Below, in pieces: positions 1 through 9,101 of a DNA stretch of 47,634 nucleotides. The notes below the pieces were generated by a model, which made no database searches, had not been told where the DNA came from, and saw only the letters and a program-made list of their open reading frames with translations. Made by a program: the position numbers and the translations under genes. This DNA comes from Alphaproteobacteria bacterium (GTDB lineage Bacteria; Pseudomonadota; Alphaproteobacteria; Bin95), in NCBI GenBank assembly GCA_022827685.1, contig JAJEIH010000065.1, positions 1 to 47,634 of the forward strand, given 5' to 3'. The stretch's first letter is position 1. Every line of letters begins with the position of its first letter.

Positions 1-51
1 CTCCTGCCGTGGAACTGGGTTCCGGAGCAGAGGCTCGATCAAGCCGCATAA
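1..51 (+). CDS. IS66-family transposase, C-terminal fragment
   Basis: Frame 1 reads LLPWNWVPEQRLDQAA and then TAA at 49-51. The LLPWNW block is typical of the short C-terminal domain that closes IS66 transposases. Nothing else of the protein is in the window, so catalytic residues cannot be assessed. Confidence 0.5.
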   Translation, partial: LLPWNWVPEQRLDQAA

Positions 52-140
52 GCCGGCTCACGCTCAAAACCACTCCGCTCCGCACGCACTCGCCGCAAAG
101 AACGGCCTGCCTACCCCTGCGGTCTTCGGCGGACGCATAC
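1..140 (+). mobile_element. Right end of an IS66-family element (remnant or window-truncated)
   Basis: The first 51 bases read as the last 16 codons of an IS66-type transposase, and the following non-coding stretch ends in a block (about 124-140) that resembles the usual IS66 right terminus, which finishes with a degenerate inverted-repeat tip reading GTATGCGTCC on the other strand. The left part lies outside the window, so it cannot be told whether the element is complete. The gene at 173 begins just beyond the inferred end. The family call comes from remembered family features, not from an alignment. Confidence 0.5.
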
Positions 141-172
141 CTTGAATCCCGCGAACGACAAGGAAATCCAGC

Positions 173-1030
173 ATGAGCCCAACCCTGCCCGGCCTGTCGC
201 ACCATCGGGCCAAGGTCAACGGCACCGAACTCCACTATGTCGAGGCGGGCGCCGGACCTCTCGTTCTCCTGCTGCACGGATTCCCCGAATTCTGGTGGTC
301 GTGGCGCCACGTCATCCCCTCCCTCGCCCGGTCGTTCCGGGTGGTTGCTCCCGACCTGCGGGGCTATCACCTCTCCGCCAAGCCGGCGTCGGGATACGAT
401 CTGACCACTCTGGCGGGCGATGTGGCCGCTCTGGTGGACCATCTCGGGACGCCGGCCATGGTCGCGGCGCATGATTGGGGCGGCCTGATTGCCTATGAGA
501 CCGCCATGGACCACCCCGGCGCCGTCCGGAAGCTCGCGATTCTCAATGCCCCGCACCCCGACGCCTGGATCGCGGCGTGGCTGAGCCACCCCGAGCAGCA
601 GCGCAAGAGCTGGTACGTCTTCTTCACCCTTGTTCCGGATCTGCCGGAGGAGCTCTATCTGGAGCAATTCCGTGCCGGAACCATCCGGCTCGCCACGGTG
701 ATGCCGCCCGAGGACGTGGCGACCTACCGACGCGCCTTCGAGATACCCGGTTCCGCCACGGCGGCAGTCAACTACTACCGGGAATTCGTGCGCGACATGC
801 CGCGGCGCCGACACGTCGCGCCCCGGCGGATCGCCTGTCCGGTCAGCGTATTGTGGGGTTCGCTGGACGTCGCGCTGGATCCGGTCGTGAACGACATCGC
901 GCGGGACTGGATCGACGACTTCTCGGTCACCTATTTCCCGCACAACTGGCACTGGCTGGCCGAGGAGCAGCCCCGGGCGGTGATCGACCATCTGGAGACG
1001 TTCTTTGCGACGACCGCCGAGGGTTGTTGA
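173..1030 (+). CDS. Alpha/beta-fold hydrolase, epoxide hydrolase-like
   Basis: A 285-residue alpha/beta hydrolase of the epoxide hydrolase/haloalkane dehalogenase group, which opens epoxides or related substrates through an aspartyl-ester intermediate in the cytoplasm. The oxyanion-hole motif HGFPE is at residues 35-39, the nucleophile elbow HDWGG places Asp101 as nucleophile, Asp232 sits in the WGSLD acid motif, and His260 lies in the C-terminal HWLAEEQP block. Length and motif order fit the family. The ATG at 173 is preceded by AAGGAAA at a suitable distance. It stands alone directly after the IS66 remnant, so context gives no substrate. Epoxide hydrolase and fluoroacetate-dehalogenase-like activities are both possible; the conserved fold is much surer than the substrate. 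Confidence 0.85.
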   Translation: MSPTLPGLSHHRAKVNGTELHYVEAGAGPLVLLLHGFPEFWWSWRHVIPSLARSFRVVAPDLRGYHLSAKPASGYDLTTLAGDVAALVDHLGTPAMVAAHDWGGLIAYETAMDHPGAVRKLAILNAPHPDAWIAAWLSHPEQQRKSWYVFFTLVPDLPEELYLEQFRAGTIRLATVMPPEDVATYRRAFEIPGSATAAVNYYREFVRDMPRRRHVAPRRIACPVSVLWGSLDVALDPVVNDIARDWIDDFSVTYFPHNWHWLAEEQPRAVIDHLETFFATTAEGC

Positions 1031-1063
1031 CGGCGGACACCATAGAATTAGAGATTCAGCGCT

Positions 1064-1252
1064 GTGGAATCGGAGAAGAGCAAAACCTGCGAATGGTGCG
1101 GAGGTCGAGGGCGCGTTGGTGACGGCGTATTGCCGACCGGCAAGTGCTCGATGTGTAGAGGAACCGGCCGTTATCCGTTTCCACCCGAGCTTCAATATCC
1201 AGGCTGGAACTTCAGTAAGGATGGTGCAACTCGGACTGATGAGCCAGAATGA
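1064..1252 (+). CDS. Small zinc-ribbon protein with two CxxCxGxG motifs
   Basis: A 62-residue ORF starting with GTG. It carries two DnaJ-type cysteine motifs, CEWCGGRGRV (about residues 9-18) and CSMCRGTGRY (about 28-37), spaced to bind one zinc ion, followed by a polar tail. Small free-standing proteins with this half zinc finger occur in bacteria but their role is not established. Its stop overlaps the ATG of the next gene (ATGA at 1249-1252), which suggests the two are translated together. There is no strong ribosome binding site before the GTG, so the start is uncertain. No J-domain is present, so it is not a co-chaperone of the DnaJ type. Confidence 0.6.
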   Translation: MESEKSKTCEWCGGRGRVGDGVLPTGKCSMCRGTGRYPFPPELQYPGWNFSKDGATRTDEPE

Positions 1253-1524
1253 AGGCGATGCCCGAGGGCGCGGCGCGCTATGGCGGGACGCCGGAGTTTT
1301 CGGAAGGGTCGATCCCGGCGGGCCTCTTGCGGTCCCATCGCACGAAGGCCGGGACATGGGCGAAGGTCGTCGTGCTGGAGGGGCGGCTGCTTTACCGCAT
1401 CCTTGAGCCCGAGCCTGAGGAAATCGAGCTTTCGCCGGAGCGGCCGGGCATCGTGGAGCCGGAGAAGGCGCATGAGGTCGAGGCGCGGGGCCCCGTCCGC
1501 TTCCGTGTGGAGTTCTGGCGCTGA
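1249..1524 (+). CDS. DUF1971 (TehB/YeaR-like) domain protein
   Basis: A 91-residue protein that matches the DUF1971 pattern throughout: YGGTPEF near the start, then PAGLLRSHRTKAG, a WAKVVVLEG strand, the ILEPEPEE block, and a VEFWR ending. This small cupin-like beta fold occurs alone (YeaR-like) or fused to tellurite-resistance methyltransferases; its biochemical role is unknown. The start overlaps the upstream zinc-ribbon gene by four bases; an internal ATG at 1258 would fit the family N-terminus equally well. The gene ends three bases before the convergent PLP-enzyme gene. The domain call is secure and the function is not. Confidence 0.85.
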   Translation: MKAMPEGAARYGGTPEFSEGSIPAGLLRSHRTKAGTWAKVVVLEGRLLYRILEPEPEEIELSPERPGIVEPEKAHEVEARGPVRFRVEFWR

Positions 1525-1527
1525 CCG

Positions 1528-2664
1528 TCAGCCGAGGGCCTGCTCAAGGTCCGCGATGAGCTCGTCGGCGCGCTCTATGCCGACGGAGAGGCGGAGCAGG
1601 TTTGCCGGCACGGCGCTATGCGGTCCCTCGACCGTCGCCCGGTGCTCGATCAGGCTCTCGACGCCGCCGAGCGAGGTCGCCGGCACGAAGAGCCGGGTGC
1701 GCGTGGCAATCCGCTTCGCGGCGTCCGCGCCGCCTTCGACCAGCAGCGAGAGCATGGCGCCGAAGCCGCCCGTCATCTGCCGCTTCGCGGTCTCGTGCCC
1801 GGCATGGGATTCGAGCCCCGGATAGAGGACCGCCTCGATGCCGGCGCGGCCCTCGAAATGCCGGGCGATGGCGAGCGCGTTCGCAGCCTGGCGTTCGTAG
1901 CGCAGGTGGAGCGTGCGCATGCCGCGCAGCAGCAGCCAGGCCTCGAACGCGCCGAGCACGCCGCCCATGCGCCTTCGCGCCGCCCCGATCTCTTCCCAGC
2001 GCTCGTCCGCCGCCCCGGTCGCCAGCACGCCCGCCAGCAGGTCGCTGTGCCCGGCGAGATATTTCGTGGCGGAGTGAAAGACGATGTCGGCGCCCAGATC
2101 GAGTGCCCGGAGCGTCACCGGCGGCGTCGCGGTGGCGTCCACGCCGAGAACAGCGCCGGCCTCCCGCGCAACCCCGGCGGCGGCGCGCACGTCGATCACG
2201 TCCCAGGTCGGGTTCACGCAGGTCTCGATCCAGACGACCGAGGTCCGCCCGGGCCGCACGGCCGCTTCCAGTGCGCCCGGCTCCGAGGCATCGAAAAAGC
2301 CGACCTCGACCCCGCGCCGTTCGGAGAGGCGGCGCAGCAGGTCCGCCGCGCCGTGATACATCACCCGCGGCGCCACCACATGGTCGCCCGCGCCGAGGCT
2401 GTCGAAGAAGGTCGCGACCGCCGCCATCCCCGACGAGAAGATGAGCGCGTCCTCCGCACCTTCGAGTTCCGCCAGCACCTCTTCCACATGCGCGGCGGTC
2501 GGGTTGGCGTCGCGGCTGTAGGTGTAGCCGGTCGTCTCGTAGCGGTCGTCCCGCGCATAGGTGGTCGCGGAATGGATCGGCGGCACGACGGCGCCGGTCT
2601 CCCTGTCGAGGAACCGCGCTCCCTGGGCGAGCAGGGTTTCGAGCGAACGCTCGTTGCGGGTCAT
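1528..2664 (-). CDS. Cys/Met-metabolism PLP-dependent enzyme (gamma-lyase/synthase family)
   Basis: A 378-residue fold-type I PLP enzyme of the Cys/Met metabolism family (cystathionine gamma-lyase/synthase, methionine gamma-lyase and relatives). The motifs are clear: the N-terminal YSRDANPT block (49-56), SSGMAAV (77-83), the VDATAT segment (175-180) and the cofactor-lysine motif SATKYLAGHSD with Lys201. Length is normal. A longer open frame extends upstream to 3483, but it runs over DUF1028 and dehydrogenase sequence and is not homologous, so the ATG at 2664 is the start. That ATG overlaps the stop of the upstream DUF1028 gene (ATGA), so the two are coupled. Members of the family are hard to separate by eye, so the exact sulphur amino acid reaction is left open. 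Confidence 0.88.
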   Translation of the reverse strand: MTRNERSLETLLAQGARFLDRETGAVVPPIHSATTYARDDRYETTGYTYSRDANPTAAHVEEVLAELEGAEDALIFSSGMAAVATFFDSLGAGDHVVAPRVMYHGAADLLRRLSERRGVEVGFFDASEPGALEAAVRPGRTSVVWIETCVNPTWDVIDVRAAAGVAREAGAVLGVDATATPPVTLRALDLGADIVFHSATKYLAGHSDLLAGVLATGAADERWEEIGAARRRMGGVLGAFEAWLLLRGMRTLHLRYERQAANALAIARHFEGRAGIEAVLYPGLESHAGHETAKRQMTGGFGAMLSLLVEGGADAAKRIATRTRLFVPATSLGGVESLIEHRATVEGPHSAVPANLLRLSVGIERADELIADLEQALG

Positions 2665-3371
2665 GCGTTGCCGGGATCGTTCTGGCGCGCCCAGACGTCC
2701 TGCGGCGGCGTCTCGGCCGGCGAGCGGGCGCGAAGCGCGTAATAGGGCAGGTATTTCCGGTAAGCCTCCCAGAGGCGGCGAAGCTCGCCCACCGCGTCGT
2801 CGTGGAGGTCCACCCGGAGGTCGATATCCTCGACGATGTCCGCGCCGCGCACGATCAGCGCCGCCGAGCGCTCCGGCAGGGGCGTCCCGTCCGGCGACGC
2901 CTGGCCGCCCGCGTCCCGCCCCGCCTCGATTGCCGCCAGCAGCCGCTCCGAAAGGTCGTCCCCGGCCCGCTCGCGCCACGTGGCCGCCATTGCCTGCACC
3001 GTTGCCTCGCCGGCCAGCACATTGCCGAAGACCGCGAAGCCCTCGCCGGTGATGTGGCCGGACCAGGGCCGGGTGCGGGGCCCGGTATGCGCCGCGACGC
3101 GGCCGTCCGCCGCCGCGATGACGACCTGGCGCCACTCGAAATCCGGGTCCTGCGCCGCCAGCAGCCGGAGCGCCCCTTGCGGGTCGGGCGTTTCCCTCAG
3201 CGCGGCGGTCGCGAGCGGCCCGAGTGCCGGGTTGGCGAAAGCCTGGGTCGAAAGCGCCGCGACGCCGCGCTCGAAGAACGGGCAGTAGCCGCCGACACCG
3301 AGCGAATAGGTCGTGATGCCGATGCCGAGCCGGCCCGTCCCGGGGCAGGCGCCGAGCGCCGTGAAGGTCAT
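2661..3371 (-). CDS. DUF1028 family protein (Ntn-hydrolase-like)
   Basis: A 236-residue protein with the DUF1028 signatures: an N-terminal strand giving GIGITTYSLGVG, the segment STQAFANPALGP, the motif FGNVLAGE (115-122), and a C-terminal part that deals with RVDLHDDAVGELRRLW. The family has an Ntn-hydrolase-like fold and unknown substrate. It sits immediately upstream of the PLP enzyme with a four-base overlap, so a joint role in the metabolism of a sulphur-containing or other amino acid derivative is a reasonable inference. Seventeen bases separate it from the acyl-CoA dehydrogenase gene upstream, so all three probably form one transcript. Confidence 0.85.
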   Translation of the reverse strand: MTFTALGACPGTGRLGIGITTYSLGVGGYCPFFERGVAALSTQAFANPALGPLATAALRETPDPQGALRLLAAQDPDFEWRQVVIAAADGRVAAHTGPRTRPWSGHITGEGFAVFGNVLAGEATVQAMAATWRERAGDDLSERLLAAIEAGRDAGGQASPDGTPLPERSAALIVRGADIVEDIDLRVDLHDDAVGELRRLWEAYRKYLPYYALRARSPAETPPQDVWARQNDPGNA

Positions 3372-3388
3372 CGCACTTTCCTCCGCCG

Positions 3389-5134
3389 TCAGAACTGTTC
3401 GGCCGCCATCTCCAGCTCCGCTCCGCCGGCGGCCTCGATGGCGGCGAGGAGCCCGGCATGCTGCGGCAGCAGCGTTTCGGCATAGAAGCGGGCGGTCAGG
3501 CGCTTCGCCTCCAGGAACTCCCTGTCCTCCGCGCCGTCGGCCAGAAGCCGCCCGGCTGCGGCCGCGCCTCTGGCGAGCAGCCAGCCGCCGGTTGCCAGGC
3601 CGAGCAGGTGGCAGAACGGCACGGCCGCCGCGGCGGCCGCGCCGAACTCCCTGCCGAAGCGGCCGAGTATCAGTCCCGCCGCGCGCTCGACGGAGTCGAG
3701 GGCGGCAGCCAGGCCCTTGTCCGGCCCGTCGGCGCGCATCAGGGCAAGCTGCGCGCGGAGCGCCTCGCCGCCGTCCCGGGCGAGCTTGCGCGCCACGAGG
3801 TCCATGGCCTGGATGCCGTTGGTGCCCTCATAGATCGGCGCGATGCGGCTGTCGCGCATATGCTGGGCGGCGCCGGTTTCCTCGATGAAGCCCATGCCGC
3901 CATGCACCTGGACGCCGAGCGAGGCGATCTCGACGCCAAGGTCGCTGCACCACGCCTTGACCACCGGGATCATGAGGTCCACGCGCGCCTGGGCCTTCGC
4001 GTCGCCGGTGCGCTGCGCCCGGTCGAGGGCGCTTGCCACCCAGTAGCAGAGCGCGCGCATGGCCTCGGTCTCGGCCTTCATGGTCATCAGCATCCGCCGC
4101 ACGTCCGGATGGTGCAGGATCGGCACCGGAGCCTTCCCGCCATTCACCTCGTCGCGGCCCTGGACGCGCTCCATGGCGAAGGCGCGCGCCTGCTGATAGG
4201 CCCGCTCGGCGACCGCAACGCCCTGCAGGCCGACGCCGAGGCGGGCATTGTTCATCATCGTGAACATGTACTGGATGCCGCAGTTTTCCTCGCCGACCAG
4301 CGTGCCGAGCGCGCCGTCCCCCTCGCCATAGGCCATCACGCAGGTCGGGCTGCCGTGAATGCCGAGCTTGTGCTCGAGCCCGACCGGGCGCAGGTCGTTG
4401 CGCGACCCGAGGCTGCCGTCCCCGTTCACCAGCACCTTCGGCACGATGAACAGCGAGACGCCGCGAATGCCGCGCGGCGCATCCGGCGTGCGCGCGAGCA
4501 CCATGTGGACGATGTTGTCCGTGAAGTCCTGGTCGCCGTAGCTGATGAAGATCTTCTGCCCGCTGATGCGGTATGTGCCGTCGCCCGCCGGCACGGCGCG
4601 CGTGGCGAGCGCGCCGACATCGGAGCCGGCCTGGGGCTCCGTCAGGTTCATCGTGCCGGCCCACTCGCCGGAGATCATCTTCTCCAGAAAGATGTCCTTC
4701 TGCTCGTCCGAACCGTGGTTCGCGAGCAGGTCCACCGCGCCCTGTGTCAGGAGCGGCGCCAGCGAGAAGGAGAGGCAGGCGGACTGCCACATCTCCGTGA
4801 GCGCCGTGGACACGAGCCAGGGAAGGCCCTGCCCGCCATATTCGGGGTCGAAGGGCGCGCCGTTCCAGCCGCCCTCGCAGAACTGCCGGTAGGTTTCCCG
4901 GAACCCGTCCGCCGTGCGCACGACGCCGTTTTCCAGCACGGCGCCCTGGATGTCGCCGACGCGGTTCAGCGGCGCCACCGCCTCGTCCGCAAACCGGCCG
5001 GCCTCGGTCAGCACGGCATCGACGAGATCAACCGAAATCTCCTCCATGCCGGGCAGGGCAATCACCCCGTCCAGCCCTGCGATCTCGGTCATGGCGAAGC
5101 GAATGTCGCGGAGGGGCGCGGCGTAATCGGACAT
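3389..5134 (-). CDS. Large acyl-CoA dehydrogenase (DmdC-like)
   Basis: A 581-residue FAD-dependent acyl-CoA dehydrogenase, longer than the usual 380 residues because it has an extra N-terminal segment and a C-terminal extension, as in the DmdC (3-methylmercaptopropionyl-CoA dehydrogenase) group. Visible motifs are NLTEPQAGSDVG (flavin/substrate binding), GGMGFIEETGAAQHMRDSRI and the catalytic-base motif YEGTNGIQAMDL. The ATG at 5134 (MSDYAAP) is preferred over the GTG at 5143 because family members begin this way, though no strong Shine-Dalgarno sequence precedes either. It leads a probable operon with the DUF1028 and PLP genes. A function in DMSP-derived or branched acyl-CoA oxidation is possible; the specific substrate is inferred only from size class. 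Confidence 0.88.
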   Translation of the reverse strand: MSDYAAPLRDIRFAMTEIAGLDGVIALPGMEEISVDLVDAVLTEAGRFADEAVAPLNRVGDIQGAVLENGVVRTADGFRETYRQFCEGGWNGAPFDPEYGGQGLPWLVSTALTEMWQSACLSFSLAPLLTQGAVDLLANHGSDEQKDIFLEKMISGEWAGTMNLTEPQAGSDVGALATRAVPAGDGTYRISGQKIFISYGDQDFTDNIVHMVLARTPDAPRGIRGVSLFIVPKVLVNGDGSLGSRNDLRPVGLEHKLGIHGSPTCVMAYGEGDGALGTLVGEENCGIQYMFTMMNNARLGVGLQGVAVAERAYQQARAFAMERVQGRDEVNGGKAPVPILHHPDVRRMLMTMKAETEAMRALCYWVASALDRAQRTGDAKAQARVDLMIPVVKAWCSDLGVEIASLGVQVHGGMGFIEETGAAQHMRDSRIAPIYEGTNGIQAMDLVARKLARDGGEALRAQLALMRADGPDKGLAAALDSVERAAGLILGRFGREFGAAAAAAVPFCHLLGLATGGWLLARGAAAAGRLLADGAEDREFLEAKRLTARFYAETLLPQHAGLLAAIEAAGGAELEMAAEQF

Positions 5135-5174
5135 TGGCGGCACACCGGAAGGATTGTCGCGAGGCTGGGAAATG

Positions 5175-5248
5175 TGGCTGGGCGACCTGGATTCGAACCA
5201 GGGCTACTGGGGCCAGAACCCAGCGTTCTGCCGCTAAACTATCGCCCA
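5175..5248 (-). tRNA. tRNA-Gln (CTG anticodon)
   Basis: On the minus strand a full cloverleaf can be drawn: acceptor TGGGCGA pairs with TCGCCCA, anticodon stem CTGGG/CCCAG encloses the loop TTCTGGC with anticodon CTG, and the T-arm CCTGG-TTCGAAT-CCAGG is perfect. The discriminator is G and CCA is encoded. A promoter candidate lies just upstream (5264-5292). Confidence 0.95.
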
Positions 5249-5263
5249 ACGCACAGGGCCCCA

Positions 5264-5292
5264 CATATCGGCCATCCGGCCGGGTTTTGCAA
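5264..5292 (-). promoter_or_regulatory. Sigma70-type promoter for tRNA-Gln
   Basis: On the minus strand TTGCAA (5287-5292) and GATATG (5264-5269) are separated by 17 bases, and the -10 element ends 15 bases before the mature tRNA 5' end. Spacing and position fit a housekeeping promoter; only sequence resemblance supports it. Confidence 0.45.
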
Positions 5293-5376
5293 GGGCCTCC
5301 GGCCGGCTCCGGCGCCTGCCGGCGGAGCGGCAGCAATGTCGGGCCATCCCGGCTATCATGGCCGGGGAGTTCGGCG

Positions 5377-6381
5377 ATGCGACAGGGACAGCGGCAGCCA
5401 GCAGAGCTGCAGACCGGAGCGCCGGTCTATGCGGCGCTCGATCTCGGCACCAACAACTGCCGGCTGCTCGTCGTGCGCCCCTCGCAGGGCGGCTTCGACG
5501 TGGTGGACAGCTTCTCGCGCATCGTCCGGCTCGGCGAGGGCCTGCAGAACACCGGACGCCTCTCGGAAAAGGCCATCGAGCGGACCATACAAGCCCTGCA
5601 CATCTGCGCCGGCAAGATCAGGCGCCGGCAGGTGACGCGGCTGCGCTCGGTGGCGACCGACGCCTGCCGCCGCGCCGCCAATTGCGCCGGCTTCGTGGAG
5701 CGGGTGAAGCGCGAGACGGGCGTGCGGCTGGAGATCATCGGCGCGCGCGAGGAGGCGGCGCTGGCCGCGGCCGGATGCGCGCCCCTGCTCGACCCGGCCC
5801 GCCGGCGCGCGCTGGTGTTCGATATCGGCGGGGGCAGCACCGAGCTCATGTGGCTGGCGGTGACGGGAGAGGGCCGCGCCCGCCTGCTGGACTCGACCTC
5901 CCTTCCCTGGGGCGTGGCCCGCATGGCGGAGACCTTCGGCTCGGACCGGATTTCGGACCGCGCCTACAGGGCCATGACGGAGGCGGTGGCGCCCGGGCTG
6001 CGCCGCTTCGACGAGGCGAACGGCATCGCCGCTGCGGTGGCGGCCGGTGAGGTGCAGATGCTCGGCACCTCCGGTCCGGTGACGATCGTTGCGGGGCTGC
6101 ATCTCGGCCTGGCGCGCTATCGCCGCGACCTCGTGGACGGATGCAGGCTGGCCTTCGACGATCTCGACGCGGTCTCCGCCATGCTGCGCCGGCTGGACCG
6201 GGAGGCGAGGGCGCGGTTGCCCTGCATCGGGCGCGAGCGCGCCGACATGGCGGTCGGCGGCTGCGCCATCCTGGAGGCGATCTGCCGGATGTGGCCCGTG
6301 GGTTCGGTCCGGGTCGCCGACCGGGGGGTGCGCGAGGGCATCCTGTTCCGCATGATCGCGAATGACGGCGGGGCGGCGTGA
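5377..6381 (+). CDS. Ppx/GppA family phosphatase
   Basis: A 334-residue member of the exopolyphosphatase/guanosine pentaphosphate phosphatase family (ASKHA fold), which hydrolyses polyphosphate or pppGpp in the cytoplasm. The phosphate-1 motif DLGTNNCRLL lies at residues 22-31, the phosphate-2 motif DIGGGSTEL follows near 150, and the late motif REGILFRM closes the protein. The ATG at 5377 is chosen because GGGGAG lies seven bases upstream; the open frame continues further 5' but crosses the tRNA. The stop overlaps the GTG of rlmE (GTGA), and the ppx-rlmE pair is a frequent alphaproteobacterial arrangement. It lacks the C-terminal HD domain of E. coli Ppx. Polyphosphate versus pppGpp preference cannot be read from sequence. 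Confidence 0.9.
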   Translation: MRQGQRQPAELQTGAPVYAALDLGTNNCRLLVVRPSQGGFDVVDSFSRIVRLGEGLQNTGRLSEKAIERTIQALHICAGKIRRRQVTRLRSVATDACRRAANCAGFVERVKRETGVRLEIIGAREEAALAAAGCAPLLDPARRRALVFDIGGGSTELMWLAVTGEGRARLLDSTSLPWGVARMAETFGSDRISDRAYRAMTEAVAPGLRRFDEANGIAAAVAAGEVQMLGTSGPVTIVAGLHLGLARYRRDLVDGCRLAFDDLDAVSAMLRRLDREARARLPCIGRERADMAVGGCAILEAICRMWPVGSVRVADRGVREGILFRMIANDGGAA

Positions 6382-7082
6382 GCCGGCCTCCGCGCGCGCG
6401 GCCGGGACGGCAGGCGGGGCTGAAGGCCCGGCTCCGCACGGCGAAGGGACGCAAGACGGCGTCCACCCGCTGGCTGCAGCGCCAGCTCAGCGACTCCTAT
6501 GTGGCGGAAGCGAAGCGGCTCGGCCTGCGGTCCCGCGCCGCCTTCAAGCTGATGCAGCTCGATGACCGTTTCCGCCTGCTGAAACGCGGAAGCGCGGTGC
6601 TCGACCTCGGCGCGGCCCCCGGCGGCTGGACCCAGGTGGCGGTGGCGCGGGGCGCCGGGCCGGTGGTCGCGGTGGACCTCCAGGTGATGGAGGCGGTGCC
6701 CGGCGCTTGCTGCCTGCTGCTCGACCTGGAGGACAGCGACGCCCCCGCGCGACTCGGAGCCGCCCTGCCGTCCGGCGCCGATCTCGTGCTGAGCGACATG
6801 GCGCCGCGCACCACCGGACATGCGGCGACCGACCGGCTGCGTATCGTCGCGCTGGCGGAGCTGGCATATGAGGCGGCGCGGGCGTTGCTGCGGCCTGGCG
6901 GCGCTTTGGTTGTCAAGGTTTTTCAAGGGGGTGCGCACCAGGACCTGCTGAACGGGTTGAAGCGGGACTTCGCCTTTGTGCGCCATGCGAAGCCTGATGC
7001 GAGCCGCAAGGGGTCCTCGGAACTCTACCTCGTGGCGACGGGTTTTCGCGCGTCGGACGCCGCGGCTTCACATTCCGGCTGA
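6378..7082 (+). CDS. rlmE: 23S rRNA 2'-O-ribose methyltransferase RlmE (FtsJ)
   Basis: A 234-residue SAM-dependent methyltransferase of the FtsJ/RrmJ family, which methylates the 2'-OH of U2552 (E. coli numbering) in the 23S rRNA A-loop during 50S assembly. The SAM motif LDLGAAPGGW is at residues 75-84, and the K-D-K-E catalytic tetrad is visible as Lys57 (AAFKL), Asp140 (SDMAP), Lys180 (VVKVF) and Glu215 (SSELY). The basic N-terminal 30 residues probably contact RNA. It starts with GTG overlapping the stop of ppx by four bases, so it is translationally coupled. A guaB promoter candidate sits at its 3' end. Confidence 0.95.
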   Translation: MSRPPRARPGRQAGLKARLRTAKGRKTASTRWLQRQLSDSYVAEAKRLGLRSRAAFKLMQLDDRFRLLKRGSAVLDLGAAPGGWTQVAVARGAGPVVAVDLQVMEAVPGACCLLLDLEDSDAPARLGAALPSGADLVLSDMAPRTTGHAATDRLRIVALAELAYEAARALLRPGGALVVKVFQGGAHQDLLNGLKRDFAFVRHAKPDASRKGSSELYLVATGFRASDAAASHSG

Positions 7083-7094
7083 GGCGGGTATAAG
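7067..7094 (+). promoter_or_regulatory. Candidate promoter of guaB
   Basis: TTCACA (7067-7072) and TATAAG (7089-7094) are separated by 16 bases and lie 35 bases before the guaB start codon, overlapping the rlmE stop region. The -10 element is good and the -35 element is fair. Confidence 0.4.
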
Positions 7095-7113
7095 AGCGCG
7101 TCAACCCCGATGA

Positions 7114-9092
<1,979 letters not shown>

Positions 9093-9101
9093 AAGCGGAC
9101 C

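Noticed and set aside
1528-3483. Possible fusion of the PLP enzyme with a 270-residue N-terminal extension
   Set aside because: The extension is the DUF1028 and dehydrogenase sequence read in the wrong frame; an ATG with an ATGA overlap marks the real start at 2664.
3458-5635. Very long plus-strand open frame (725 codons) opposite the acyl-CoA dehydrogenase
   Set aside because: It is antisense to a clear family member, has the Arg/Ala/Gly-rich composition of a high-GC shadow frame, and crosses a tRNA gene.
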